Shown in pieces: positions 16,271 through 25,345 of a stretch of DNA of 54,292 nt. The stretch lies in the NCBI RefSeq assembly GCF_015548375.1, contig NZ_JADMWW010000020.1, positions 1 to 54,292 of the forward strand, given 5' to 3'. The notes below the pieces were generated by a model, which made no database searches, was not told the DNA's origin, and worked only from the letters and a program-made list of their open reading frames with translations. This stretch comes from Collinsella aerofaciens. Lineage in GTDB: Bacteria; Actinomycetota; Coriobacteriia; Coriobacteriales; Coriobacteriaceae. The first letter of the stretch is position 1. Each line of letters begins with the position of its first letter. Made by a program: the position numbers and the translations under genes.

Positions 16271-16563
16271 GCGGCATCCTTGGCGGTATAGACGCGCGCA
16301 AAGGTGGACGGGTCCGCTCCAAAGAGCATGTGAAGCATCAGACGGCGCGAGTAGACGAGCTCGTCGAAGTCGGGAGGGAGCTCGATGTCGTGGATATGCG
16401 CGATGTGGTGGGCGAGCGCCGAGAACGACTCGGGGTCGCAGATCACATCGGTGGTAACGTGGTAGACCGTCGTATCGGGGAACGCCTCTTCGTCGAAAGG
16501 CAGGAGATGGGGATCGTCGTCGACTTCGATGGCGATGCCGTACTGGGGCCAGTAATATGCCAT
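16267..16563 (-). CDS. Small protein of unknown function, first gene of surface operon
   Basis: A 98-residue soluble acidic protein. GGGAGG lies before the ATG, and it overlaps the next gene by 4 bases. The segment WPQYGIAIEVDDD followed by VYHVTTDVICDPE faintly resembles the C-terminal part of DUF559/Vsr-like nuclease folds (a WP...EVD...H...T block). It lacks the N-terminal half such a fold needs. I therefore do not assign a function. Confidence 0.6.
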   Translation of the reverse strand: MAYYWPQYGIAIEVDDDPHLLPFDEEAFPDTTVYHVTTDVICDPESFSALAHHIAHIHDIELPPDFDELVYSRRLMLHMLFGADPSTFARVYTAKDAA

Positions 16564-16908
16564 GGGAACCTCCCTGCTTCTGGGCCAAAACTTCTATCGG
16601 TTTTGGCTGTCGACGCCGACCTTATCAGCCGCTACTTGACCAATTTCTGACCAAATGCTTGACGGATTGGCGTCTCCGCAGGTAAAAGGCGGCAAAAAAT
16701 ACTCCAACTTTTTTCGAGCGACAATCGCGCGGTCGGCGACGGCGGGGCCATATGTGTCAAAAGCATCGTCTGCCGAGGAAATCAAGCCGCTCGCCGAATT
16801 GCACGAACGTAAAAAACGCCAATTATGGAGACGGTCTCGAACACGTCGACGAAACGATGCGGTAACATCTCCCTGCAAACACTGTAGTTAACTAAAGGGG
16901 GAGTTCGC
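16564..16908. other. Divergent promoter region (surface operon / lactate operon)
   Basis: This is a 345-base gap between two divergent operons with no credible gene. On the lactate side, an inverted repeat GAGAC-G-GTCTC (16828-16838) could be an operator, and TAACAT near 16861 is a weak -10. AAAGGGGG lies ahead of the GTG start at 16909. Toward the surface operon I see no clear promoter hexamers. Confidence 0.4.
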
Positions 16909-18510
16909 GTGTCTGCAGCCATCAAACCCTTCAGCGACGAGTTCGAAGAATATGGTCGCGATGAATCTCGCACATCGGGCGAGGCGTCGAGTATCTCGTT
17001 TCCGACAACGGAGGACGAAGTTCGCGCCATTCTGCGAAAGCTCCATGCCGAGCATGTTCCGATAACGGTCCAAGGCGCTCGAACCGGTCTGGCTGCCGGC
17101 GCCGTGCCCCACGGCGGCCATATCCTCAACACTTCTCGCATGAATCGCTACCTGGGTCTTCGCCGCGACGAGCAAGGCCGTTTTCTGCTGCGCGTGGAGC
17201 CGGGCGTCGTGCTTTCGGAGCTGCGTAAGCAGCTGGGTAAGAAGGCATTGCCGACCGCCGGCTGGGATCAGGCATCGCTTGAGGCCTATGAGGAGTTCCA
17301 GGCAGCTCCCGAGCAGTTCTTTCCCACCGATCCCACCGAGGCATCTGCCTGCTTGGGCGGTATGGCGGCGTGCAATGCCTCCGGTGCCCGCAGCTACGCC
17401 TATGGCCCCATGCGCCCGCACGTTACGGGGCTTCACGTGGCACTGGCAGACGGCGACCTGCTCGAGCTCCATCGAGGTCAGGCGCACGCTGACGCACGCC
17501 ACCTGTCGCTCGTGACGGCAGGGGACCGTGCGCTCGAGCTGGATCTTCCCGGCTATACCATGCCCAAGACCAAAAACGCGTCGGGTTATTTCGTTTCGGA
17601 CGATATGGACGCCATCGATCTTTTTATCGGTGCGTGTGGCACACTCGGCGTCATTACCGAGCTCGAGATCGCCTTGCAGGCGGCACCTTCGGTCGTATGG
17701 GGCGTGAGCTGCTTTTTCGACAGCGAGGACAAGGCGGTGTCCTTTACCGATTCCGTGCGTCCCGTGCTGTCCCATGCCGCCGCTATCGAGTATTTCGATG
17801 CCGGTGCCTTGGATATCCTTCGCCGCCAGCGCGAGCAATCGACCGCGTTTGCCTCGCTGCCGGCATTCGACGATGAGGCAAAGGTCTGTGTCTATGTGGA
17901 GCTCGACTGCGACGACGAGGCGCAGGCGACCGAGGAGTTGTACCACTTGGGATGGGTTTTGGAGCTTGCGGGCGGCAGCGACGACGCGACCTGGGTTGCG
18001 CGCACCGAGGTCGATCGCGAATGTCAGCGGTTCTTCCGCCATGCCGTCCCCGAGAGTGTCAACATGCTCATCGACGAGCGTCGCCGCACCGACCCCACCA
18101 TTACCAAGCTGGGCTCGGATATGTCGGTGCCCAACGCGCGCCTGGCCGATGTCGTTGCCCTCTATCGCCGCACGCTGGCCGAAAGCGGGCTTGAGTCTGC
18201 CGCCTGGGGACATATCGGCAACAACCATCTGCATGTGAATATCCTGCCGCGCGATGCGCAGGACTACCGTCGCGGTGGCGAGCTGTTTGCCCAGTGGGCT
18301 GCGGAGGTAACGGCTATGGGCGGCGCCGTCTCTGCCGAGCACGGCGTCGGCAAGATCAAAGCGGGCTTTTTGGAGACGATGTACGGCCACGAGGCCATGG
18401 TCGAATCGGCTCGACTCAAGCTGCAGCTCGATCCTGCCGGGCAGCTGGGTCGAGGCAACCTGTTTTCGGAGAAGCTCTTGGATGAACTCGTCCAGAAAGG
18501 GGGCGTGTGA
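16909..18510 (+). CDS. lctD: FAD-linked lactate dehydrogenase (LctD/GlcD family)
   Basis: A 533-residue FAD-binding oxidase of the vanillyl-alcohol-oxidase fold. The FAD-binding N-terminal domain includes TVQGARTGLAAGAVPHGG and the FFPTDPTEASACLGGMAA block. The C-terminal domain carries the metal/substrate histidines H435, H440 and H442 (GHIGNNHLHV) and H478 in EHGVGK. The family oxidises D-2-hydroxyacids such as D-lactate or glycolate. Because ETF beta and alpha genes overlap and follow directly, it most likely works like LctD of the electron-bifurcating lactate dehydrogenase. It is longer than typical LctD (about 465). The GTG start follows AAAGGGGG. Confidence 0.87.
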   Translation: MSAAIKPFSDEFEEYGRDESRTSGEASSISFPTTEDEVRAILRKLHAEHVPITVQGARTGLAAGAVPHGGHILNTSRMNRYLGLRRDEQGRFLLRVEPGVVLSELRKQLGKKALPTAGWDQASLEAYEEFQAAPEQFFPTDPTEASACLGGMAACNASGARSYAYGPMRPHVTGLHVALADGDLLELHRGQAHADARHLSLVTAGDRALELDLPGYTMPKTKNASGYFVSDDMDAIDLFIGACGTLGVITELEIALQAAPSVVWGVSCFFDSEDKAVSFTDSVRPVLSHAAAIEYFDAGALDILRRQREQSTAFASLPAFDDEAKVCVYVELDCDDEAQATEELYHLGWVLELAGGSDDATWVARTEVDRECQRFFRHAVPESVNMLIDERRRTDPTITKLGSDMSVPNARLADVVALYRRTLAESGLESAAWGHIGNNHLHVNILPRDAQDYRRGGELFAQWAAEVTAMGGAVSAEHGVGKIKAGFLETMYGHEAMVESARLKLQLDPAGQLGRGNLFSEKLLDELVQKGGV

Positions 18511-18512
18511 AG

Positions 18513-19328
18513 ATGAGCGATTTCCATATGGTGGTGTGCGTCAAGGCAGTGCCGGGAAGCACCGAGGTCAAGATGGACCCCAAAACCAATACCATCGTGC
18601 GTGATGGCAAGCAGGCGGTCATTAATCCCTTCGATGCAAGTGCCCTCGAATGCGCTCTGGCGCTCAAGGACGACTTTATCGGCTTTGGCATGGATGTACG
18701 CGTGACGGTGGTGTCGATGGGCATCCCTGCAACCGAATCGCTGTTGCGCGACTGCATTGCCCGTGGCGCCGATGACGCGCTGCTGCTGACCGACCGTGCT
18801 TTTGCGGGCGCGGACACGTTGGCGACCACCTATGCTCTCAAATGCGGCATCGAGGCGCTCGACGAGGACTTCGACCTGCTCATCTGCGGCAAGATGGCGG
18901 TGGATGGCGATACTGCCCAGATTGGCCCCGAGCTGGCCGGCGCCTTCGAGATTCCCTGCGTGACCGATGTGAGCTGCGTGCAGAGCGCGGGTTTTACGAC
19001 GTGCGGTGCGCTTTCGCTCGTTCACGGTTGCGATGCCGGCGAGGAGACGGTCTATCTGGAGATGCCGTGTGCGATGACGACCGCCAAGGAGATCGGCCAG
19101 CTGCGTATGCCGAGCATCGCCGGCATTCGCGCGGCCGAAGATGCGGACGTGCGGGTGGTCTGTGCTGCCGATGTGCATGCCGACCCTTCGCGTTGCGGCC
19201 TTACCGGATCGCCGACGCAGGTCGTGCGCTCGTTTGTGCCTGACCGCGACCAAACGTGTGAGGCCATCGAGGGCACACCGGTCGAGCAGGCGGCAAAGCT
19301 TGCCAAGATTATCGAGGGGATGGCATAG
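18513..19328 (+). CDS. lctB: Electron-transfer flavoprotein beta subunit (LctB-like)
   Basis: A protein of about 271 residues of the EtfB/FixA family. It opens with VVCVKAVPGSTEVKMDP and contains the NPFDASALECALAL block and the ADTLATTYALKCGIE and GDTAQIGPELAG segments that line the FAD/AMP site. The ATG at 18513 has GGGGG nine bases upstream; a GTG six bases earlier, inside the lctD stop, is also possible. It should form a heterodimer with the next gene product and pass electrons between the dehydrogenase flavin, ferredoxin and NAD. Confidence 0.88.
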   Translation: MSDFHMVVCVKAVPGSTEVKMDPKTNTIVRDGKQAVINPFDASALECALALKDDFIGFGMDVRVTVVSMGIPATESLLRDCIARGADDALLLTDRAFAGADTLATTYALKCGIEALDEDFDLLICGKMAVDGDTAQIGPELAGAFEIPCVTDVSCVQSAGFTTCGALSLVHGCDAGEETVYLEMPCAMTTAKEIGQLRMPSIAGIRAAEDADVRVVCAADVHADPSRCGLTGSPTQVVRSFVPDRDQTCEAIEGTPVEQAAKLAKIIEGMA

Positions 19329-20534
19329 ATGAGCGGACTGATAATCGATAGCGAGGCATGTGTTGGCTGTGGCCGCTGCGTTCGCGCCTGTGCCTCGGGC
19401 GGCATTGTGGTGGAGGGCGAGCGCCCCAACCGCTGCGCCCATGTGACCGACGGCTGTATCTTGTGCGGCGGGTGCGTCGACGCTTGCCCCGTCAATGCCA
19501 TTTCGATCGAGCGTGACGAGGCCGCCGGTGCGGTTGACCTCGATACGTATCGAGACATTTGGGTATTCGTTCAGACCGACGAGCACGATGTCGTGGCCCC
19601 GGTGGCCTACGAACTCATGGGCAAGGGGCGCGAGCTTGCCGATGCCCGCGGTTGCCGTCTGGTGGCATTGGCCGGCATGGGCCTTGAGAGTTCGCTTGAG
19701 GACCTGGAACATCTGGTCTGCGCCGGTGCCGACGAGGTCGTGGTCTGCCGCGACGAGCGGCTGCGTCAAAACGATGCGGAGGTCTATGCTCGCTTGATTT
19801 GCGATTTGGTGGCAGAGCGCAGGCCCGAGGCCATTCTGTACGGCGCGACCGCCTTTGGCCGTGAGCTGGCGCCCGGTGTGGCCGTACGCTTGCAGACGGG
19901 CCTTACGGCCGACTGTACGGTGCTTTCGATGGATACGGAGACGGGTCTACTGCGGCAGACCCGCCCGGCGTTTGGCGGCAACTTGATGGCCACCATTATC
20001 TGCCCCAATCATCGTCCCCAGATGGCAACGGTGCGTCCCGGCATCTTTGGGGCGCCCGAGATTGATTACAGTCGCTCTGGCAAAATTACCCAGGTATCGC
20101 TTGCGGATGATGTTAAGGCCCGCGTCGAGATCTCGATTGCCGCCGAGGAGTGGGGACAGCAGGCATCAATTGCCGATGCCGAGCGCCTGGTCGTGGTGGG
20201 CCGCGGCATTGGCTCCAAGAAGAATCTGCCTCTGATGCGAAAGCTCGCCGATGCGCTGGGTGCCGAGCTTGGTTGCACACGTCCCGTTGTGGAGGCAGGC
20301 TGGTTGGAGTATCGCCACCAGATTGGCCAGACCGGCGTGTCGGTTTCGCCCAAGCTCCTTGTGAGTATCGGCGTTTCGGGTGCTATCCAGCACCTAGCCG
20401 GCATCGGCGGCGCGGAGTGCATCATCGCCGTCAACGAGGACCCGGATGCTCCCATCTTTGGCGCTGCGCAGTACAAAGTTGTCGGTGACGCCGTCGAAGT
20501 CGTCGAGGAACTTCTGGCCCAGCTTGAGCGCTAG
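19329..20534 (+). CDS. lctC: ETF alpha subunit with N-terminal 2x[4Fe-4S] ferredoxin domain (LctC-like)
   Basis: A 401-residue protein. The first ~60 residues are a bacterial ferredoxin domain with two complete clusters: C11, C14, C17, C21 and C43, C46, C49, C53. The remainder is EtfA: an N-terminal Rossmann half, then the FAD-binding C-terminal domain (GRGIGSKKNLPL, RPVVEAGW, GQTGVSVSPKL, SGAIQHLAG). A ferredoxin module on EtfA is the mark of bifurcating ETFs such as LctC and CarE. With lctD-lctB it implies lactate + 2 NAD + reduced ferredoxin giving pyruvate + 2 NADH + oxidised ferredoxin. This is known of the family, not shown here. The gene ends in a 4-base convergent overlap with the HD gene. 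Confidence 0.9.
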   Translation: MSGLIIDSEACVGCGRCVRACASGGIVVEGERPNRCAHVTDGCILCGGCVDACPVNAISIERDEAAGAVDLDTYRDIWVFVQTDEHDVVAPVAYELMGKGRELADARGCRLVALAGMGLESSLEDLEHLVCAGADEVVVCRDERLRQNDAEVYARLICDLVAERRPEAILYGATAFGRELAPGVAVRLQTGLTADCTVLSMDTETGLLRQTRPAFGGNLMATIICPNHRPQMATVRPGIFGAPEIDYSRSGKITQVSLADDVKARVEISIAAEEWGQQASIADAERLVVVGRGIGSKKNLPLMRKLADALGAELGCTRPVVEAGWLEYRHQIGQTGVSVSPKLLVSIGVSGAIQHLAGIGGAECIIAVNEDPDAPIFGAAQYKVVGDAVEVVEELLAQLER

Positions 20535-21343
20535 GCGCGCGCCAGCCAGGCTCGCATCTCTTTCTTTAGGCGTTCCCAGGTCGCTTGCGTGGCGGAATCG
20601 GTAAAGGGGCGCACAATGCCAAAAGGCGCGTCGAGCAGGCGGTAGATATCGCCCTGCTCGCGCGCCAGCGCGCGGCTTGCCGGATAGACGAGCTCAAACA
20701 TAAAGCAGATAAGCCCTACCAGGTAGTCGGCGGCCTCATCGCGTTCATCGCGTGCAACGCAGCGGCGCTCGTCAAAGGCGGTGAGCGCCGGTGTCGAGAA
20801 CCGGCTGGCGAGAAATGTATCCTCATCAACCTTGAGGATGGTATCGACGGTGCTGTCGGCGATGGTGCGCATGATGTCGATTTTGTCGCCATCGCGTACG
20901 ATATCGCAGAAGTTCCGCGTGCGGGTGTCGAGTTCCGTGGGCAGGCGAAAATCGCTGTGGTGGGCGATGCTTGCTCGAATGAGTTCGTCTTCTACCGGAT
21001 CGTCGATAAAGTCGCGGATACTTGTTGTCGCGGGCGCGTCTGCAGGCGTTTCGCCAAAGAGGACCTCGACACCCAACGTCGCATGGCTCATGCTTTCGGC
21101 GTCCTTAAACGTGTCCCAGCGTCGCAGCTGTTCAAAGCGACCCATATCGTGTAGCAGGCCGCAAAGCCACGCTAGGTCAATGTCCTGCGGTGACCAGTCC
21201 TGTTCTCGCGCTACGGCATCGCATACCTCGGCAACGTGGTACGTATGCTCGATTTTGAGTGCGATACGCGGATTGGCGGCATCGTAGGCATCGGTATAGG
21301 TCTTGAAGGCCGCGACTGCCGTCGTTCGATCGATAGCTGTCAT
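20531..21343 (-). CDS. HD-domain phosphohydrolase
   Basis: A 270-residue HD-superfamily metal-dependent phosphohydrolase. The metal ligands are visible as H in KIEHTYHVAEV, the HD pair in CGLLHDMGRFEQ, the HH pair in ASIAHHSDF and the D in VRDGDKIDIMR. The substrate (nucleotide or signal molecule) cannot be read from the sequence. AGGAAG precedes the ATG. It converges with lctC, overlapping by 4 bases, and no terminator is visible between them. Confidence 0.8.
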   Translation of the reverse strand: MTAIDRTTAVAAFKTYTDAYDAANPRIALKIEHTYHVAEVCDAVAREQDWSPQDIDLAWLCGLLHDMGRFEQLRRWDTFKDAESMSHATLGVEVLFGETPADAPATTSIRDFIDDPVEDELIRASIAHHSDFRLPTELDTRTRNFCDIVRDGDKIDIMRTIADSTVDTILKVDEDTFLASRFSTPALTAFDERRCVARDERDEAADYLVGLICFMFELVYPASRALAREQGDIYRLLDAPFGIVRPFTDSATQATWERLKKEMRAWLARA

Positions 21344-21470
21344 AATGACTTCCTAAAAAGCTGTGTCTTTCGATCCGGTGGCAATTGTAGGCGAACTTTA
21401 TTTCCGTCGGGCGATGATTCTGCCGTGTCGTCGAATGCGGCTCGGAAAGATTGTCGGGACGAGGAACGCT

Positions 21471-21714
21471 ATGGTGCTCAAAATCGTTAAAACCATCTGG
21501 CCGGTGATGCTTACCTATGTTGCGATAGCCGCGCCGTGCGGCATTGGTTGCTAACGATTTGATAAGCCCTGGCGCTTTTGACGCCGGCCTGTGGCAGGGC
21601 TTGATTCCCTGGATTGTGGCTGCCGGCGTCGTGGCGGTGGCAATCAAGACAAAGTCGATGTTGTGGTGCTGCGTCTCGGGCATCGTGTTCTATATCGTTT
21701 TGAGTCTTGTATAA
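21471..21714 (+). pseudogene. azlC/azlD remnant (branched-chain amino-acid exporter) with internal deletion
   Basis: Two short frames abut here. The first (21471-21554) starts with AGGA and ATG and encodes 27 residues (KIVKTIWPVMLTYVAIAAPC) like the N-terminus of AzlC. It then stops. In the +1 frame from about 21530 to 21714 lies RRAALVANDLISPG, then GLIPWIVAAGVVAVAIKTKS and SGIVFYIVLSLV, which read like the C-terminus of AzlD. An intact azlCD pair would need about 1 kb, so the simplest reading is an internal deletion joining the start of azlC to the end of azlD. Family assignment rests on short segments. Confidence 0.5.
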
Positions 21715-21857
21715 AAGCAAAGGGCGCGCTTACCGTCCCGGTCGACGAATCGAATTTCTCACCAAGCCGGTCTGCTTCTTCTGGTACCATGGTCAAACTT
21801 TACTGTAGCAAAGCGCGACGTGGGCTTTTGTTCTGCGTCAGCGGAAATGGGGGTTTC

Positions 21858-22880
21858 ATGGCACAGGAAGCGACCGCCAACGAGCAAAAGAAATTCAAAG
21901 TACCGCGCATCCCGGGTGACATCATGATCTACCCGATGATCGTCGGTCTTTTGCTCAATACCTTCTGCCCGCAGGTCTTCGAGATCGGCGGCTTCTTTAC
22001 CGCCGCCTGTCGCGGTGGTTCCAACACCATCGTCGCCGCAATTCTGCTGTTTGTGGGCGCCGGCATCAGCTTTAAGTCCACGCCGGGCGCTATCAAGACC
22101 GGCATCGTCGTACTGATCCCCAAGCTTGTTGTTGCGGCCGCCCTTGGCTTGGGTGTGGCATATTTCTTTAACGATAACTTCCTGGGCCTGAGCTCCGTGT
22201 CTATCATCGGCGGCATCACGTTTTGCAACATGGCGCTCTATACGGGCATCATGGGCGAGTTCGGCGATGAGTCCGAGCAGGGCGCTGTCGGTATCCTGTT
22301 CTTTACGGCCGGCCCCGCCGTCACGATGATCATCCTCGGTGTCTCGGGTCTCGCCAACATCCCCGTCGGCACCATCATCGGATCCATCCTGCCGCTTGTT
22401 ATCGGCATGGTCCTGGGCAACTTGTCCCCGTTTATCAAGAATCTGCTGGTCCCCGGCGCCAATCCCGCGATCGCCGTTATCGGCTTTCAGCTCGGTGCGT
22501 CCATGAGCCTTTCGAGCTTTATCACCGGCGGTATTTCGGGCATCCTGCTGGGCCTCATCACGCTCTTTATCGTCGGTCCCATTACCTTTGCGTTCGAGCG
22601 CCTGTGCGGTGGTAACGGCAAGGCGGCCGTTGCCTGCTCCACTATCGCCGGCACGGCTATGACCACGCCGGTCGCCCTCGCCGAGGTCGCCCCGCGCTAT
22701 GCCGAGCTTGCGCCCACTGCGTATGCGCAGATCGCCACTGCCGTCATCATCACGGCAATCATGGCTCCGATTCTGACCGGCTGGGTCGATAAGAAGTTCT
22801 GCCACGGCAAAGAGGATCTGTCGCCTGCCGGTGTCGAGGCCATCGAGGAGGCCGTCGCGACCGACATCGATGGCGAGTAA
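21858..22880 (+). CDS. kdgT: 2-keto-3-deoxygluconate permease
   Basis: A 340-residue membrane protein of the KdgT family with about ten transmembrane helices. It imports 2-keto-3-deoxygluconate, a breakdown product of pectin or glucuronate. Typical segments are RIPGDIMIYPMIVGLLLNTF, FVGAGISFK, GGITFCNMALYTGIMGEFGD, GFQLGASMSL and CSTIAGTAMTTPVALAEVAP. The chosen ATG follows a GGGGG stretch. No kdgK, kdgA or uronate genes are nearby, so it stands alone here. Confidence 0.88.
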   Translation: MAQEATANEQKKFKVPRIPGDIMIYPMIVGLLLNTFCPQVFEIGGFFTAACRGGSNTIVAAILLFVGAGISFKSTPGAIKTGIVVLIPKLVVAAALGLGVAYFFNDNFLGLSSVSIIGGITFCNMALYTGIMGEFGDESEQGAVGILFFTAGPAVTMIILGVSGLANIPVGTIIGSILPLVIGMVLGNLSPFIKNLLVPGANPAIAVIGFQLGASMSLSSFITGGISGILLGLITLFIVGPITFAFERLCGGNGKAAVACSTIAGTAMTTPVALAEVAPRYAELAPTAYAQIATAVIITAIMAPILTGWVDKKFCHGKEDLSPAGVEAIEEAVATDIDGE

Positions 22881-22925
22881 TCGTCGACGCGAGTCAATCA
22901 AGCCGGCGTGCAATTCGCGCCGTTT

Positions 22926-22969
22926 GAGCGCCCGAACGAAAGCTGTCTTGCAGTGACGTTCGGGCGCTC
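22926..22969 (+). terminator. Terminator hairpin after kdgT
   Basis: GAGCGCCCGAACG (22926-22938) pairs perfectly with CGTTCGGGCGCTC (22957-22969). The T-tail is poor. A second small hairpin, ACCCCT...AGGGGT (22986-23004) followed by GTTTATT, lies just downstream. Confidence 0.6.
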
Positions 22970-23067
22970 TGCTATTATTCCCCTTACCCCTGCGGAGTAG
23001 GGGTGTTTATTGCCCAGACACGAATCGGGCGATTCTGACCACTTGGATATTGAAGGGATGGCGTCTA

Positions 23068-24210
23068 GTGGTTAAGGCACTCAAGATTGAGATATTCCTG
23101 CTATGCATGATTGTTCTTATCGGGCTTGCCGCGCGAAGTCGCCACTCCTTGTTCTCGAGTACCCAGCAGTTATTGTTTAGTACGCTCGGTTACACCTCTG
23201 CCGCGTACATGCTATTCGATATAATCTGGACGCTTTCGGACGGTGTGGGCGGCACGCTGGGCATTGCTGCCAACTGGATTTCCAACGCGGTTTCGTTTTC
23301 GCTCTTTGCCGCCGCGTGCCTCATTTGGTTTATCTATTCCGAGACGGTGCAGGGTTCTCGCCTTTTGACCGCGCGCTATAGGATGGCGTTTGTAACGCTG
23401 CCTGCGGTGCTGGTAGTCGTACTGGCGTTTACTAGCTACTGGACGCACGCCCTGTTCTATATCGATGCGCAGGGCGCGTATCGTCGCGGTTTTGTCTATA
23501 TGATCCAGCCCATCGTCAGCTACTGCTACGTTATATATACGTCCCTGCATGCGTTTATACAATCTTGCAAGGTCGAGAGCCTACAAAAGAAGGCCATCTA
23601 TCAAACCTTGGCATTTTTCGCCATTCCGGCCTTGGTGGCCGGTGTCTTTCAGGTCTTTTATTCGGGTCCCTGCCTTAGTGTCGGCATCATGTTAAGTATG
23701 TTGCAGCTCTACATTGTTTGTCAGGAGCAGCTGATCTCGACCGACCCGTTGACTGGCCTTAACAATCGCAACCGTTTTGAGACCTATATGCTGTCGCTGT
23801 TCTCGGGTGCTGACCAGGCCGATGATGTGTATCTGCTTATGATGGATGCCGACGGCTTTAAGCAAATTAACGACCGGTATGGACATGTTGAGGGCGATCA
23901 TGCCCTCCAGGTCATATCTGCTACGCTCAAAGAGGTCTGCTCGGCGTCTGGTGGTTTTATCGCACGCTATGGTGGCGATGAGTTCGTGGTGCTTCAAAAG
24001 GCGACGGCGGAACAGGACATCATAGACCTGTGTTCGGCGATTAACGACGAGCTCGCTTGTGCCGAGGTGCCGTATGCATTGCGGATGTCCATCGGTTACG
24101 CGCGGGTCGGCGATAGTGTTGATACCTGGCAAGACTTACTTCGCGCTGCCGATGCGGAGCTCTACCGCGTCAAGGCCGAGAAAAAGAAAGCCGGCGTCCA
24201 GATACGCTAG
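23068..24210 (+). CDS. Membrane-bound GGDEF diguanylate cyclase
   Basis: A protein of about 380 residues. The N-terminal ~220 residues contain six or seven hydrophobic helices, a membrane sensor of unrecognised type. The C-terminal GGDEF domain starts at TDPLTGLNNRN and contains the DADGFKQINDRYGH metal/GTP motif and an intact GGDEF at 302-306. It is therefore likely an active c-di-GMP synthase. No RxxD inhibitory site is evident upstream of GGDEF. The GTG at 23068 is chosen because AAGGGA lies 9 bases upstream. No EAL or PilZ gene is in the window. Confidence 0.85.
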   Translation: MVKALKIEIFLLCMIVLIGLAARSRHSLFSSTQQLLFSTLGYTSAAYMLFDIIWTLSDGVGGTLGIAANWISNAVSFSLFAAACLIWFIYSETVQGSRLLTARYRMAFVTLPAVLVVVLAFTSYWTHALFYIDAQGAYRRGFVYMIQPIVSYCYVIYTSLHAFIQSCKVESLQKKAIYQTLAFFAIPALVAGVFQVFYSGPCLSVGIMLSMLQLYIVCQEQLISTDPLTGLNNRNRFETYMLSLFSGADQADDVYLLMMDADGFKQINDRYGHVEGDHALQVISATLKEVCSASGGFIARYGGDEFVVLQKATAEQDIIDLCSAINDELACAEVPYALRMSIGYARVGDSVDTWQDLLRAADAELYRVKAEKKKAGVQIR

Positions 24211-24310
24211 AAAAAAGGGCGCACGTTGGCGTGCGTGGCGGCCATCAGCTCACCGATGTATTCCATTAAACTAAAGTATGTGAATCCCTCTGCTAAATAA
24301 GGGTAGCTCG

Positions 24311-25246
24311 CTAGGCTTTTTTGGGTTTGTTGACGATGATGATGCCGCCGCAGACCAATAGCAGGGCAACGATGACGGTAACGGGGCTCGTGCCAGCACC
24401 CTCGCCGAGCAGCAGCGCGCTCAGCAGCACACCAAAGACGGGGTTCATAAACCCAAAGACCGAGACGCGGCTGACGGGGTTGACGGCAAGCAGGCGCGAC
24501 CACAGCGAGTAGGCGACCGCGGAGATAAGCGCCATGTAGATGATGAGCGCGATGGCGGGGGCAATCGCCGTAGGGGAGAGTGCACCACCCATCAAAAAGC
24601 CAATGGCGGTGAGGACCAGACCGCCGACCAAGAACTGCCACCCGGCAAGCAAGACGCCGTCGTGCTCGCGCGAGAAGATGCCGATCAGGCAGGTCGAAAG
24701 GGCACCCGCGACGGTGGAGGCCAGGATGAAGCCCTCGCCGTCGAGCGTAAAGCCAAAGGTGCCGTCCGCGCCCGAAAGGTTGACGAGCGCGACGCCGGCA
24801 AAGCCCAGTACGCAGCCGAGCACCTTGGCCGTATTGAGCTTCTCGGTGCGAAACGCCAGAGCGGCAAAGAGGATGGCTAGGAAGTTGGCGCTGGCCTCGA
24901 TGATGGAACTCGACATGGCACTGGCGCGCGAGAGTCCCAGGTAGAAAAAGAAGTACTGCCCGATAGTCTGGAAGAGCGACAGGATACATATGGGCTTGAT
25001 ATCACGCGCTTGCGGAACGAGCGGACGGCGCTGGGCCACGCTCATGCCAACAATGACCAGCATGCCGGCAAGGGTGAAGCGCAGACCCGCGAAGAGCAGC
25101 TGCGAGGCGCTGTCGTGCGCGGGAATGCCAAAGAGGCCGTAGCCGATCTTGATGCAGGGGAAGGCGGAGCCCCAGAGCGCGCAGCAAACGAGACAGCCCA
25201 GGATGAGTCCGGGCAGGGTGGCGAGATACGGCTTGCGGCTTTCCAT
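24311..25246 (-). CDS. EamA/DMT-family transporter
   Basis: A 311-residue membrane protein with ten hydrophobic helices in two EamA repeats. The first opens with CALWGSAFPCIKIGYGLFG; the second carries the SRVSVFGFMNPVFGVLLSAL block. It is a likely exporter of metabolites or amino acids, substrate unknown. AGGAAGGACATC precedes the ATG at MESRKPYL; longer frames lack a ribosome site. It follows purL on the same strand, but a strong terminator separates them. Confidence 0.85.
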   Translation of the reverse strand: MESRKPYLATLPGLILGCLVCCALWGSAFPCIKIGYGLFGIPAHDSASQLLFAGLRFTLAGMLVIVGMSVAQRRPLVPQARDIKPICILSLFQTIGQYFFFYLGLSRASAMSSSIIEASANFLAILFAALAFRTEKLNTAKVLGCVLGFAGVALVNLSGADGTFGFTLDGEGFILASTVAGALSTCLIGIFSREHDGVLLAGWQFLVGGLVLTAIGFLMGGALSPTAIAPAIALIIYMALISAVAYSLWSRLLAVNPVSRVSVFGFMNPVFGVLLSALLLGEGAGTSPVTVIVALLLVCGGIIIVNKPKKA

Positions 25247-25267
25247 GATGTCCTTCCTACATGCGCG

Positions 25268-25308
25268 AAGCAAAAAAGAACCCGCCACCGGATGCGTCGG
25301 TGGCGGGT
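25268..25308 (-). terminator. Rho-independent terminator of purL
   Basis: On the reverse strand ACCCGCCACC (complement of 25299-25308) pairs with GGTGGCGGGT (complement of 25280-25289). A TTCTTTTTTG run follows. This is a textbook terminator. Confidence 0.9.
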
Positions 25309-25345
25309 GATGTTACCCGAAGGGATTGTACCCGATGGGAAAGGT

